A stretch of DNA of 64,000 bases, taken from Centroberyx gerrardi. Its lineage: Eukaryota > Chordata > Actinopteri > Beryciformes > Berycidae. Of this stretch, positions 1-12,100 are shown piece by piece. The position numbers were made by a program, and so were the translations under genes. The stretch covers positions 6,397,307-6,461,306 of the forward strand of contig NC_136017.1 of assembly GCF_048128805.1 (NCBI RefSeq), given 5' to 3'. The notes under the pieces are model-generated. The model had not been told where the DNA came from, made no database searches, and saw nothing but the letters and a program-made list of their open reading frames with translations. The number at the start of each line of letters is the position of its first letter. The stretch's first letter is position 1.

Positions 1-3
1 TAC

Positions 4-3000
4 CTTGAGAGCTCCACACAGCTCCACCGTGTCGCTCTCCTGGACCACAGTGATGCGGAAGTTGGGAGTCTGGAGCAGCTCTTTGAAGATGTGGCCGTTC
101 GCCTCGTTTTTTGCCCCTGTATTTAATGCAGTTTATTTAAAAAAAACCCAGACAGAACTCCATACAAGTAGTAGGCTTGGGCGATACCCAAAATGTAATA
201 TCGCGATACTGTCCCGCCAAAATATCGCGATATATGATATTATGGCGGGGAGGAGAGGGGGGTGTTATTTTTTGGGGGGGGACTTTATTATATTTCTTCC
301 AAATTACATCACATTTCTAGGCTATAATTATTATTATTATTAACAGCCTAGAAATTTGATCTTACTATTCAATACATTCACAAAATATCGCGATATTCAA
401 TAATATTGAATATCGGCCCAAGCCTAACAAGTGGCTGTTCAAATTTAACACGGGTGAAATAGAGAAGTAACAAGTAACAAGAATGAAACAGTGAAGTGGT
501 TTCTGCCCAATCAAATGCCAAAATCAGACTCTGAGTGTGAACAGTGTCTAACCGATGGTGGTTTCACAGAACTTCTCGTCTGCCACCTCGTTGGCGATGT
601 TGGCGCCCATCAGGACGCTGACCTCGATCTCTAGTTTCTCTCTGATGATGTCGGAGATGAGCTTCAGCCCCTCCGGTCCTTCATCCACACCCTGCACGAT
701 GACAAGCAATGACAAACACGCACTACATTTAGTACCAGAACTTTCTACTGTAGCTTCTGTCCATTTCCTGGTCTGACTGATTTCAACATTGAGGCGTGGT
801 GATGTCTTATCTCTATGAACCAGTAATCCCTTAAAATAACCTTACATTTACATGAATTCACCCCTTCATTCATGCAAAATCCCCTTCAAATTAATTAAGG
901 GAGTTATTAATGGAGGAGACCCCATCAAAACCATCTTAAACATCCCTTAATTTTTGACTCCTTACAGGAATCAGGAACTACCCATTAACAACTCATTAAT
1001 AACCCTGTAAACCTGCATAAAAGGCATGAAAATCCCTTAATTACTAGTATCTTCATGAATCCATCCATGAATAAATCCCTTAAAAACCCATGATGCTAAT
1101 CTTACTTTTTTAAAGCTATGTTATTTTTAATGGATAATTAATGTTTATGTAATTGAGAGATTAAGGACATTTCAGGGATAAAATTAAGAGGCTTGGTTTC
1201 GTAGTGATATAAATTCCCAAAAAAACCACATGTGAATTCAAATTTCTAGAGGATTTGGACACATGATGGTTTTCACATGACCAATTTTTTCCACGTTGTA
1301 TTCTGACATCACGTGACAGTATTTACTTCAGATGTGACACTTTCAATTATAGTTGAAAAGTATTGTTTTTTTTTCCCACGTTTTCACATTTTCATCCGCC
1401 ATTACATCTGACAACATTTGTTTCACTATATACTGAAAACTTAATTTCACATGCAAAGAGACAATTCTCAGGTCATTTTCACAGGGATATGGGGAAATTT
1501 CACATGTTCTCAAATGAAAACTAATGTGAAAAAGCACATGCACTTTGAATTCATGTGGGTTTTCACATGACTTTTTTTGTAGCTTTTTGAAGCCTAAGCA
1601 TCTCTATGGAAGAGGATTAGGGATTAGGGTGATTAGGGTGAAAAATGTATTTGAGTTCTGAGTTTAAAGTCAGAATTCTGAGAATAAAGTCAGAATTCTG
1701 AGAATAAAGTCAGAGTGTCAGAATTCTGACTTTAATCTCAGAATTCTGACTTTAAACTCAGAATTCTGACTTTATTCTCAGAATTCTGACTTTAAACTCA
1801 GAACTCAAATACTAATTTTTCACATGTGGCCCTAATCCTCTTCCGTACACCTCACATAACGAGGTAACGGTTATATTCCAATCACAGTTAAGTTGCAGCG
1901 CTGTGATTTTCTCTGTATTGCTCCACTGTGAGGTCCCGTGATGTCACGGCCACACAACAACATGACACAAGGGCCAGATCAGATGACAGTGTGTTTCCCC
2001 TTTTGCTGTCTGGGAGTGAAATGAATGATGAAGCCCAGACATGAAGAAGTATATGGATCTTACTTTGATGAGCGATATCCCGATGGTTCCCTCCATGATA
2101 TGAGGCTTCATCTGATCGCACAGCTTGCCGATGAACTGGTGTGGGATGACGAAGACGAGGATCTTCGCTCCCTTCACGGCCTCGGTGACGTCTGGAACTG
2201 CCACCTAGTGAGGCATCGGCGAAGAAGTTAGACCCGTTACCAGTGTCTGATGACGTGTGTGTGATGTGATTGAATAAAATTAAATGATATGACCAAAACA
2301 TTAAGGGTGAGCACATATCAGGGTGAGAAATTTGAGAGTCTTTGTCATATTCAATGCATTCCAGGAGTTATTTTGTGATGAAGTGCTCTAATTTATTTCA
2401 TCTACTTCTACTTCAGTTATTGATTTCCTACATTACCCAGAATGCCTTCCTCTAGGCAGAAGCCCCTCGCTCTTTGATTCTGATTTGGGACTGACACCAA
2501 AACCTGACGTTTACCGCTGATGTTTTAGATAATTGAACATTTTTAAACTATTAAACTCCCATTGTAGCTGCTGGAAATATCTCCATGTGACGTCATGTCG
2601 TCAGTGTTCAGCCAGTTATCCGCAGAAATAAGAAAAAGACACCACCAAATGACAAAACGGGCTGAGAAATAGCTGTGTTAAAGTGTTTTAGGGTGGATTA
2701 TCCCTTTAACACCAGCCCCCAAAGATAATAAATGTCGGTGATGGCTGGAAAGTTTGTCTCTTTTCTGTTTTCAAAAGCAATTTATCTGCTAAAACAATAA
2801 GTGTCGCTTGCATTTGAAGTGAAAAGGTTATTTTCTCTTAATGCACTAGATATTACAGACCTTCATCCTGAATGATTTACTCTGGGTCTGTGGTTGAGGT
2901 GAGGACGCACAGTATTATTGCACGACTGCAGTTAGTGGATGACACAACAAATGGATGTAATATTCTTGCGATGAGTTATAAGGTGTGGGTCAAGGTTCAT

Positions 3001-4316
3001 TCCTCTTATCACAGCTTAGTTTTTCATAAGAGACAAGTTCCAAGATTGCAGCAGAGAAGCAATTGCACAATTTGCAGATACAAGACCATCTGTTTTGAAT
3101 GAATGAATGAATGAATAGATAAAAAATCCCCTAAACTGGGACACTCACCACATTCCTGGGCAGCTTGTGACCTGGGAGGTATTTGACATTTTCATGATCT
3201 GTGTTGATGATCTCCGTTAGCTTCTTTCCATTGATCATTTCTTCGAAAACCCACATGTTTACGATGGGGTCGAACCTGTTGGATGCTTTGACATTGTGCC
3301 CGATGATTTTGGCGATGGCAGAGCCCCTGGAAGGAGTAAAGATACAGTGAGAAGGACAAAGTAAAACTAAAGATCCAGAAGGCTTTTCCCCAACCCAAAT
3401 ACCCAAATACTTAATCCACAAAGTATTTTACTTTGTGGATATTAGGTATTTGGGTATTTGGGTCTGCTGGCTTTGGACAGTTCCTACAACCTTGAAAACT
3501 AAGCTTTGGTTTACTTTGGTTAACTTTAAAACCCAGAATCTTGAATAAATCTTGAATAAAATTTAATAAAAGTGAACCCTATGCCATACTTTAGTGCTCC
3601 AATACTTGGCTGGGTATGAAAAAGAACAAAAAAGAACTACAGTAATCATACATTTATAGAAGGATACTATATAAATATCACAGCAAAGTCCCTCTAGAAA
3701 TATGATTATCTACAATCTCACTATAGAGTAAAACAGACGCACTATAAGCCCCTATAGGGGTAATATAGGAATATTATATTGATACCATTGGAGATAAAAA
3801 AAACTAAAAATACCATTAAGTAGTATAAATTCACTATTAACTCAGTACTGGCTACCACAGACACACTTTACGTCCCTAAAAGAACATTATAGGAATATTA
3901 CAGTGACTTTTCATTAGCGGAAATATATACTGTATACCCAAAAAACAGTTTGTACTGTGATTGTGAAGCAGAAGTGGAAGGTCTAGGTCGATTCTCATTT
4001 GATGTAATGGGCGGTATTGTGTTCCAAAACAGATTATGAATCAAGGAAAATAACGGCATGGTAAGAATTAAATGTGGAATGCACGAGCCGGTATGACTAA
4101 ATCTATAGTCTAAATCTGCAAATCACACTTTATCAGAACTTGCTATGGCTTTACAGCAGCAGCAAGTCCTGCACTTCACACCGGTGATTACATAATGCTT
4201 TAAATTTGTTGTCTGGAAGACTAAAATACTTGTTTCTGCAGCACACATCTCCAGAAAGAGCAAAGGAAAAGTTACCAGTTCCCAGATCCGACGATGCAGA
4301 CTTTCTTTCCAGGCAT
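4..4316 (-). CDS. gpd1c: Glycerol-3-phosphate dehydrogenase (NAD+), cytosolic, GPD1 family; partial, first five coding exons
   Basis: The enzyme interconverts dihydroxyacetone phosphate and glycerol-3-phosphate with NADH in the cytosol, feeding glycerolipid synthesis and the glycerophosphate shuttle. Exons read on the minus strand are 4276-4316, 3149-3326, 2064-2204, 553-691 and 4-116: 204 codons in frame, all with GT/AG borders. The start is the ATG at 4316-4314. Visible motifs are the Rossmann glycine motif GSGNWG, split across exons 1 and 2; [64 protein letters not shown]; and [10 protein letters not shown]...CGALK. The last codon before the window edge is Lys204, by family numbering the catalytic lysine. 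The remaining ~145 residues lie outside. The gene is head to head with osbpl11. Family assignment is very secure. Choosing among gpd1, gpd1l and gpd1c is not; gpd1c is a synteny-based guess. Confidence 0.9.
164..434. mobile_element. hAT-type MITE in a gpd1 intron
   Basis: Perfect 11-bp inverted ends (TAGGCTTGGGC at 172-182 and its complement at 416-426) are flanked by a near-perfect 8-bp target duplication (ACAAGTAG at 164-171, ACAAGTGG at 427-434). Inside are several copies of the palindromic ATATCGCGATAT motif. There is no coding capacity. An 8-bp duplication is characteristic of hAT transposons, so this is a non-autonomous hAT derivative. Confidence 0.8.
780..1200. other. gpd1 intron, AT-rich, no gene
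   Basis: No exon is visible between the ends of exons 3 and 4 here. The stretch at about 860-1090 carries many irregular copies of a short ATCCCTTAA-like word and may be an old degraded tandem or mobile repeat. Nothing else is recognisable. Confidence 0.4.
1215..1580. repeat. Inverted-repeat element with TTCACATG motifs
   Basis: The left end (about 1219-1245, CCACATGTGAATTCAAA) is roughly inverted at the right end (about 1543-1570, TTTGAATTCATGTGGG). The interior carries many scattered TTCACATG/CATGTGAA words. This fits a MITE-like fold-back sequence in the gpd1 intron. No target duplication was identified. Confidence 0.45.
1608..1844. mobile_element. Fold-back (hairpin) MITE with internal GTCAGAATTCTGA repeats
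   Basis: The sequence begins GGAAGAGGATTAGGG and ends with the inverse CCCTAATCCTCTTCC. Almost the whole interior is palindromic, built from repeats of GTCAGAATTCTGA separated by AATAAA-like or TTTAAACT spacers. It would fold into one long hairpin. It lies in the gpd1 intron upstream of exon 3 and has no coding capacity. Confidence 0.75.
3640..3930. repeat. AT-rich dispersed repeat related to the 55.5-55.7 kb copy
   Basis: Words such as AATATAGGAATATTAT, CACTATA and CCCTATAGGGG recur here. In inverted orientation the same words appear near 55540-55720 (ATAATATTCCTATAGGG). Two copies of one short element in opposite orientation is the simplest reading. This copy lies in gpd1 intron 1. Confidence 0.4.
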
Positions 4317-6188
4317 TTTTGGAGGAGGAAAATCCCACTGTTTCAGCTGAATTGAAGAGTAGCCTGTTTTTTAGATCGGTCCATAATAACTTCCTCATAC
4401 GCCCTATAAGTGGTGAGATACGGGCTCCATTCCTCCCTCCCCTCTCCTCCCCACGCCTACATCTCTATCGCATTTGCAAAAGTTGAAATTACATAATAAC
4501 CAAACATTATCATCTCCCTTTCTTTCTTACCACACCTAGAATACTTACTTTATCACTTATTTCCAACATTATCTATAACGCCTATCATTACTATTAAGAG
4601 TTCTGTAATAAAGTAAAGCAGCATGAATAGCTACAGTGTGTGTGCACAAGGAAGAAAAACAAACACAAATGTGCAGTGCATTAATGTTTTACCGAGCATG
4701 TATTATTTATTTAACTAGCCTTTTGTAAATGCCGAATCCCGCCAGACCAATGTCAAGACAGACAGAATATATGATCTTTGCTTCCAGTAAAGATTTTCAA
4801 AATAATGCCCATATTGGAGAACATTATGTTGACATTTGCTGTGCCTCAGCTTCATCCAATGGGAAATGACTGGCAGCTTGTAAAACTACGCTTTCAAAGT
4901 AGCTGCTGCTACACCCAATCACATTAGGACATCGATATGTAGCAGTGGCTATACAATGGTCACAATTTTAAAAAGCAGGTGTAGGCCTACTTGTGTTTGA
5001 TTAAAGTAACCTACTGAGAGTAAAAGTTACTGAAAACGCGATTCTGAAATTCATGTCAGTAGCCTATTTGATCTGTGATAAAAACAAACAAACAAACAAA
5101 CAAACACTGAAAATGTCCATCTCTAGCCTACTATAAATAATGTTATTACATTGATGTTTCTTTGAACAATCAATATATTGGTGCTGCTTTATTGTCAATG
5201 TAAATGTGACTAACCAGGCATAATAAAGGTTAAATAAAAATAAATCATAACAAACTCCAATGCTTTAAAAAAACAACAAAAAAAAACAACATATTTTAGA
5301 GTTTTATTTTGAAGGTAAATTTGCATTCGTATTTCCGGTTTGGTCCTCGCTTTCTCTGTCCAGCTTGACGCAGCTTCTGTTTGAGTGACTTCAGTAAATA
5401 TGGGTTGTGCACTCTTCAGTTGTACAGCAGTATTACCCAGTCACTGCCACTATGTAGTTTTTTTCCCCAGCTATATGCAACAAATGTTTTTGTGAAGCTA
5501 TAGAGCATGTTTTTGCACAATGTATTTATGCAACGATGTTTTAGATTGATTTTCAAAAGGACCTTGGATGTCATATTGGTAAAGCGATAAAAGTGAAAAG
5601 GATTTATTGTTAATTTACGTTCTAGACATATTCACAAGATAAAATGGTTTCAGAAATGCCCATCTTACACAGACTCGAGCATGACTGTTGAAATAAATGT
5701 AAAACTAAAACACAAGAGTAATTAGCTGACAAAACCTTATATTTTTTTCACGTTCTCAACGAATTATTTCATTAATTAAAAAAAAAAAAAAAACACCGGA
5801 CGCACGCCCACATTCTGACAACGCGGAAGTCTGTTCTCGTGAGCGCATCACATGACTGTTTTCCTGCCGAAGCAGTCGGAAGCAGTAAATAGCAGGCTAG
5901 CTAGCAGGCTAACCAGTCACAGTATTAGGACAAGAATAAAAATGGTTTGTCATCGATTAGTTAACGTAGCTAGTTAACGGTTCAGCGTCTGTGGGGAGTT
6001 CGGTGCGTTTCGATAAGTGATGAACCGGCAGATCTTTCTCTAAAGCGAGGCTCGTCCATTTAATCAGATCTGTGGTCGCTTCACAGGTTAACGCTAGCAA
6101 GCTACATTAGTTGACGTTCAGCCTTTAAAGCAGGTTTTGTTGCTAGCTAACGTTAGTGAGCTAGCATTGGCTAGCTATACTTCATGCC
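4317..6188. promoter_or_regulatory. Shared upstream region of gpd1 (minus) and osbpl11 (plus)
   Basis: About 1.9 kb separates the two start codons. Close to osbpl11 there is no TATA box but an ETS-type CGGAAGT (5824-5830) and an E-box/M-box TCACATGA (5848-5855), typical of a broad housekeeping promoter. The middle (4430-5780) is AT-rich with an A-run at about 5779-5793 and no visible exon. The ETS and E-box assignments are motif matches only. Confidence 0.5.
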
Positions 6189-9100
6189 ATGACTATGCAA
6201 GGGGAAACCACGGCTATACGAATTACGGATAGCGAAGGTAAACTGGATGTATTTCCCCAGAGCAGGACCCCGAGCTCGGGGAGGGCAAGTGCCAAAGGCT
6301 GGCAGTACAGGTAAGCGGTTATTTAGCAAGCTAACTTTAACACATTTAGCTAATGTTAGCTTGTTTACTGAGTTAAGATGTTTTGTTAACTTGGCTAGCC
6401 AGTTACCTGCAGCACAAATGTGTTATCTATATATGTGTCATTGTGTTTGTAGACTGTCCTGTGGGTGACTTATTTCCCATATTCACTATTAAGTAAATAT
6501 TCAAATTAGATTTCCAGTCAGCAAGTTATCAACAACCTTCTTAGTTTCTAATGAACTGGGTTGAGGTGAAATGAGTGGTATATTTGATTCACTTGTGCCT
6601 TATTGTGTGTTTTTGGGTGTGTTTGCTCTTCACCTCTTACCTAATCACTCATCAATCCAGCGACCACATGGAGAATATTGATGGCTACTTAATGAAATAC
6701 ACCAACCTGGTGACAGGATGGCAATACAGGTGAGTTGCCCATATGTTAGCACCTTAAAAATGTATGGTGCCCCCATCATGAGTATTAGAAGTGCAGGGAA
6801 TTTGTTTTGTCAACTGGGCCACAGTGGCAGATTTCCCAAAATTCACCAGCCACTGTCACTGTTTTGTCAACTACATGCATTTTTAGAATACAATAGAACC
6901 TCCCTTGGTAGAGTAGATGAACATATCAGCATGGTGGCTAGTGTTCATTTTGCGCTCTCCTCTCCTCTCCTGCTGACCCGGTGCAGATTCTTTGTCTTAA
7001 ACAACGAGGCGGGTCTGCTGGAGTACTTTGTGAACGAGCAGTCGCGGCCCCAGAAGCCCCGCGGCACGCTCCCCCTGGCCGGGGCCGTCATCTCCCCCAG
7101 CGACGAGGACTCCCACACCTTCACTGTCAATGCCATCAGCGGGGAGCAGTACAAGCTTAGGGGTGCGTACCTGTCCCAAACACACACACACTGACATTTG
7201 ACCTCACCTCTGTGTTTCTACAGGATTTTGGGTAATTTGGGTTCATGGCAGGTTGGGGTGGGCAAAAGCAACGGAAAGGACTGTGCGTTCTTGTGTCTTT
7301 GTATGTAATATTGTAATATTATCGTTTACCGTCTTTCAGTGGAATCATACCGTGATGTTATGGTGATTTTGGGATATCGTGATGCACAATTCTGCTGTCT
7401 AAATCCATGATAACAAGCAAATTTTATTTAAAAACTCTGACAAAATGAGGTATGGTAGGAGTATTATTTGAAAATTTCAGTTTAGTTTGACATCACACCT
7501 AACATTACCATTCGGTTCCATGGGCTAAACATTAATTTGATTATGTAATGTGATTTTGCATACTGGTTTTCAAGCATATCACCCAGGCCTATTTGTATGT
7601 GGCATCATGTTAAAAGTCAGACAAATAGGAACCATCCCATCGATGTAATAACACAATTAAATACATGTGTATGATGGTTAAGTGCTTTGCTCTTTTACTG
7701 TTGTCAGTTTACAGTTGTCAGTTCAGTGTGACATTCCAGGTCTATTTATCCCACAAGGAAGTAAAGTCGGCATGGTGCTGGAGCCGTCCAGCGCCTCGCC
7801 CCGCCGCTCTCTTAGCTTTCAATCCCAGGAATCAAGCCGGTCATCTTACCGTTCCTCCTTTTTAACTCCAAGCCGACTGTCGTCATCATCCATCAAGGCC
7901 GTATTGATCTGGATGTTTTCCATTATCTTCTGCTGGGAAGGGACAAGCACAGAACAATCGATGCTGAGCAAGATTTGCCTGGAGGAACAGTAAACAGGTT
8001 TTGTTTTTGTTTTGATTTTTTCTGGTGTGTGTGTGTGTGTGTGTGTCTCTTCAGCCACTGATGCCAAAGAGAGGCAGCACTGGGTGAGCAGACTACAGAT
8101 CTGCACACAGCACCACACAGAGGCCATGGGGAAGGTAAGACACTGTGCTCAGCGTGCTTGTGTGTTCACAACCATTCTGCCCTATAAAGGAAAAATCAGA
8201 ATCAGAAACCTTTATTCGCCAAGTACAATGTACAAGGAATTTCTCTTGGGGCAGGTGTCAACATAAAGACAAATAAGAATAAAAAAAAAATAATAATAAT
8301 AATTATATATAGATATATATATATATATAAGAAAAATGTAAAAAATAGAACATTTTGAATGTAAAAAGTATATACAATACAATAAAAAGGCAGTAACTTA
8401 TCTGTTTTATTCCTCAAATTAAGTAATTTGGAATATTGCACCATAGCCAAAATAGGCCCAGCATAGATGCAGCATGGCACCGATGCAGTGCCATACCTAC
8501 AATAGGTCCAATATTGGTACAACAGTATACTTGTTTCCGTTCAGTTATCATGAACAGTACCGTTTTGCACAATAGGAAATTTCAGCCCAGCAATCTGATT
8601 GGCCGAAAGCATGTTTTTTTTCTTTCTCCTGATTTTATAATCTTATGTATGCACACTAAATTTCAGTAGGTTCACATTGCACTGGTAACTGTAGTTATCT
8701 CTCGTAACATCTCTCGGGTCTTATTGCTATAATACTGTATATTACGCTTTGTGTGTGGTGATCACATCTGTAAATCACACAGCAAATGCGATTTGGCAAC
8801 AGAGCGGATGCGAGCTTCACGGTCTCCAGTTTCCTGTCTTCCTTCCTCACATTCCAAAGCAGCAAATCAACTGAAGCCAGCAGCAGTGCAAAAATCGGCT
8901 GTAAAATATTAATGTTTATGTAAGCCCGTATCAGGTTTTGGCCCGCCTGAATGCAGAGTAATCACTACTATTGATCTTGGTATTGATCTACATACACTGT
9001 TTTGCTGTCCACAACCTATTACGATGTCCAGGTCTTGAGTTCCATGCAGATTCAAAACACAGAGCTGCCGAAGGAAGGATAGACAGTGGCTGAAAATTGT

Positions 9101-12100
9101 AAGAGGTTAAATCTAAAAGCCTTAAATTATTTTTTAGAATGAATGGATGAATCTTATACTTGATATATGCACCGAACATGGCTTCTGACTGTAGCATTTG
9201 CTTCACTGCGATTTACACTTTTTGCACTCTGGATTGAAATAGACCCATATCGCACATAAGAAACCTCTGTCCCTCAGTACTGATATTGCATCGGTCTCCC
9301 CCCACTTTCCCTACTTATGCCTAAAGACACAGCTTGGACATAAATTGAGGCCCGGTGAGTTTCATGAAAGAAGAGTTAAGGGATACTTTGATTGTTTTTT
9401 TTAACTAAAATGTTCTACTTGTTGCAGAGTAATCCCCCGCCCAAGTCACGCAGCTACTCCATGGTGTCCCAGGGCAGCGGCAGCTCTCCGGTGTCGCAGC
9501 GCCGGCCCAGCCAGTACACCAACTTCAACTTGTCGCAGCTCCACAAGGGCTCCTCACTCTACTCCAGCAAGAGGTCTCTGCTGCCAGACCACCTGCTGGA
9601 CGCCAGAGAGGTACAGTACAGGCAGGCGGGGACAACACCACACCGCCGGCATGTTAGGAGTTTGATTCACGAATCGAACAGAAACATGTTTTTTTCTTAG
9701 AATCAGCTGTGTTGCTCTCTTGCCCCAGCACATCATCGGCATGTCAGAACCAGTGTCTGAAATGACATTTTTGGCTCGTATGCCAAAGGCTGGTAAACTA
9801 TTATGCTAATCTGCCAAGAATACATTTTATTATAACTATTTTTTTTAATAATTTGTGTATATTTTTCATGGAAATTTGCCACCCTACCCGTTGTCAATGT
9901 TATTTCATGAATAGAAACAGGAGCCAAGTGTTAAATTAAAACTTGCTCACTCACTTATTAGGGGTGTAACGAAAGGTAATGAAACCAAATTTTGTGCTAC
10001 AAAAATTTTATGATATGCATTGTGGAGTTTAATTTTTTTTTTTGATATTTCAGCTGCAGTCTAATATCTAGGAAAAGACATTCAGAATGGTCTTTTCTCT
10101 TTTGGATTGTCTGAACACTAGAGAGCGCAAGGCTAGCCAGTTTTAGCTTGGGTCATCACATTCCCAGTGAGTCCAGCTGACCTTACAACTGTAGGAGACA
10201 AGACGGACTCAGGTGAAACTGAAACTGAGGACGTTGTGTCAATTTTTAAGTCTGTTGTTTGGGTTTTCAATAAAGGAAGAAAACGGACCCTGCCAGGACA
10301 CATTGCCGTTTCTAAATAGATATTGCTACCAGATCTTGCGAGTCCATTTAGCTTTTTTAGGTTGGTCAGGATGGTGTTGCAATACTGTGACCTGTGAATT
10401 CTGCATTGCCTGAATCTGAATGTGAGTCACATTGCACCCATAAGTGTGATGGTAAGGCATCATGATGTGAGGAGAGAAGGAGGATGAACAGGATAAAGTA
10501 ATGCAGACACATTTTTAAATTTGAAGTTTTAAATATACAGACAGTTTTAGGTTATGTGTGGGCGCTCAGTGAAGTGACATGGTATCTTTATGATCTAGTC
10601 ACTAAAAGGGCTTTAAGAACAAGCAACTTTAAGTTCCCGCAAGACTTCCAATGAGAAATTTCAAATTTTTTGGCTATAGTTCATAATAGGGATTTGTTTG
10701 ATACCTGTCCAGTCCCTTAACTCTCATTTTCACTTATTTCGGTGATGCAAATTGTCCACAAGAGAGTGCTGTTGTCTTTTCCTTCACATTAGGAACCTAC
10801 AGTGGCCCAGTTCAGCTGTGAGCCTGATTCAGCATTGTGCTTTCATGTAATTTGCTCTCTATGGATTTTATTCACCTTTTGCAATTTGGATACCACAGGA
10901 GTCAATATTGACCTGGCAATTACAGCTAAGGCAAAGGTCACACTTCCTTCATATGTGACACAGATCTCATGTTTTCCAATCTGTGTGAACAGCAAAAAGC
11001 TGCATCGATTTGAATTTTTTTCAGTTCTGTTGTTGACCACACAGTGATATGGTATAGACATAGTAGGAAATCAGATCCCGAGGCATGCAGCCTAGACAAC
11101 TACACTAACAACAACGACACTAAACTGTCAGCATTACTGTGACAATAAGTCAATGTTATGACATTCACCCCAGAAATTGTAATAATTTTACAAGACACAG
11201 CAATGGAAAGAAAGTAAAATATGCACATACCGTAACTGATGTGTGTTCAAAAAAGAAGTGCAGGTGCAAAACCGAATGCGGCGTCTTTTGTTATTGCACA
11301 CGTGTCTTTTCAACATCGCTGTCAGTTCACATTGGTGTTAGATAAGGGTTACATCCTAGAACAGATATGAATAACCATCCATAAAGATCAGATATGAGCA
11401 GCAATTCAGAACTGAGCATGAAGGCCTGCAGTGTGAAGTTTCAAAGAATAGAAAGGAAACACCGGCGATTTTGATATGTTTTTTCCAAATAATCACACAC
11501 CCCCCACCCCTCCCACACCCCCAGATGATGAGCCAGGCCCAGGGCCAGCACAGAGACCTGATCCAGAGCATCGAGGGCCTGCCTGCAGCCCCGGGCCTCT
11601 CCCCACTCGACCAGGACCTGCTGATGCTCAAGGCCACCTCCATGGCCACCATGAACTGCCTCAACGACTGCCTGCACATCCTGCACCTGCAGCAGGTGGC
11701 CCGGCAGAGAGGCTCCCTGGGAGGTGAGTGGAGGGTCGAAGAGTGTGTGTGTGTGTGTGTGTCGATGTCTAGATGGTGATTGTTGTTTGTCTGTTCTGTA
11801 CACTCACGGGTTAAACTCATATTGGTTCTTGTATCCTCAGCAAACATTCTTTCGGTAAAACGGAGGTTAAAAAAGAGCAATCTTGTTAACATTGGGCATT
11901 CGTTTGAAGTGCAAAATTCTTATTTCACAGTATGTTTGATCTTGTATCTTGTTTTTTTTTTGTCTTTAACGTTTTTTTGTTGTGTAGTGTGTCTGTCCAA
12001 GTGTAAGACGGAGGTATTTCTAATTGGTTGTAGATCGGATTGGTTGTATTTTAAAAAAAATTTATGTTTAAAATATTATCCCACAGCTTGAGAGTATCTT

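Noticed and set aside
11356-11892. 178-codon minus-strand open frame
   Set aside because: Antisense of osbpl11 exon 6 joined to CA-repeat sequence; no family resemblance.
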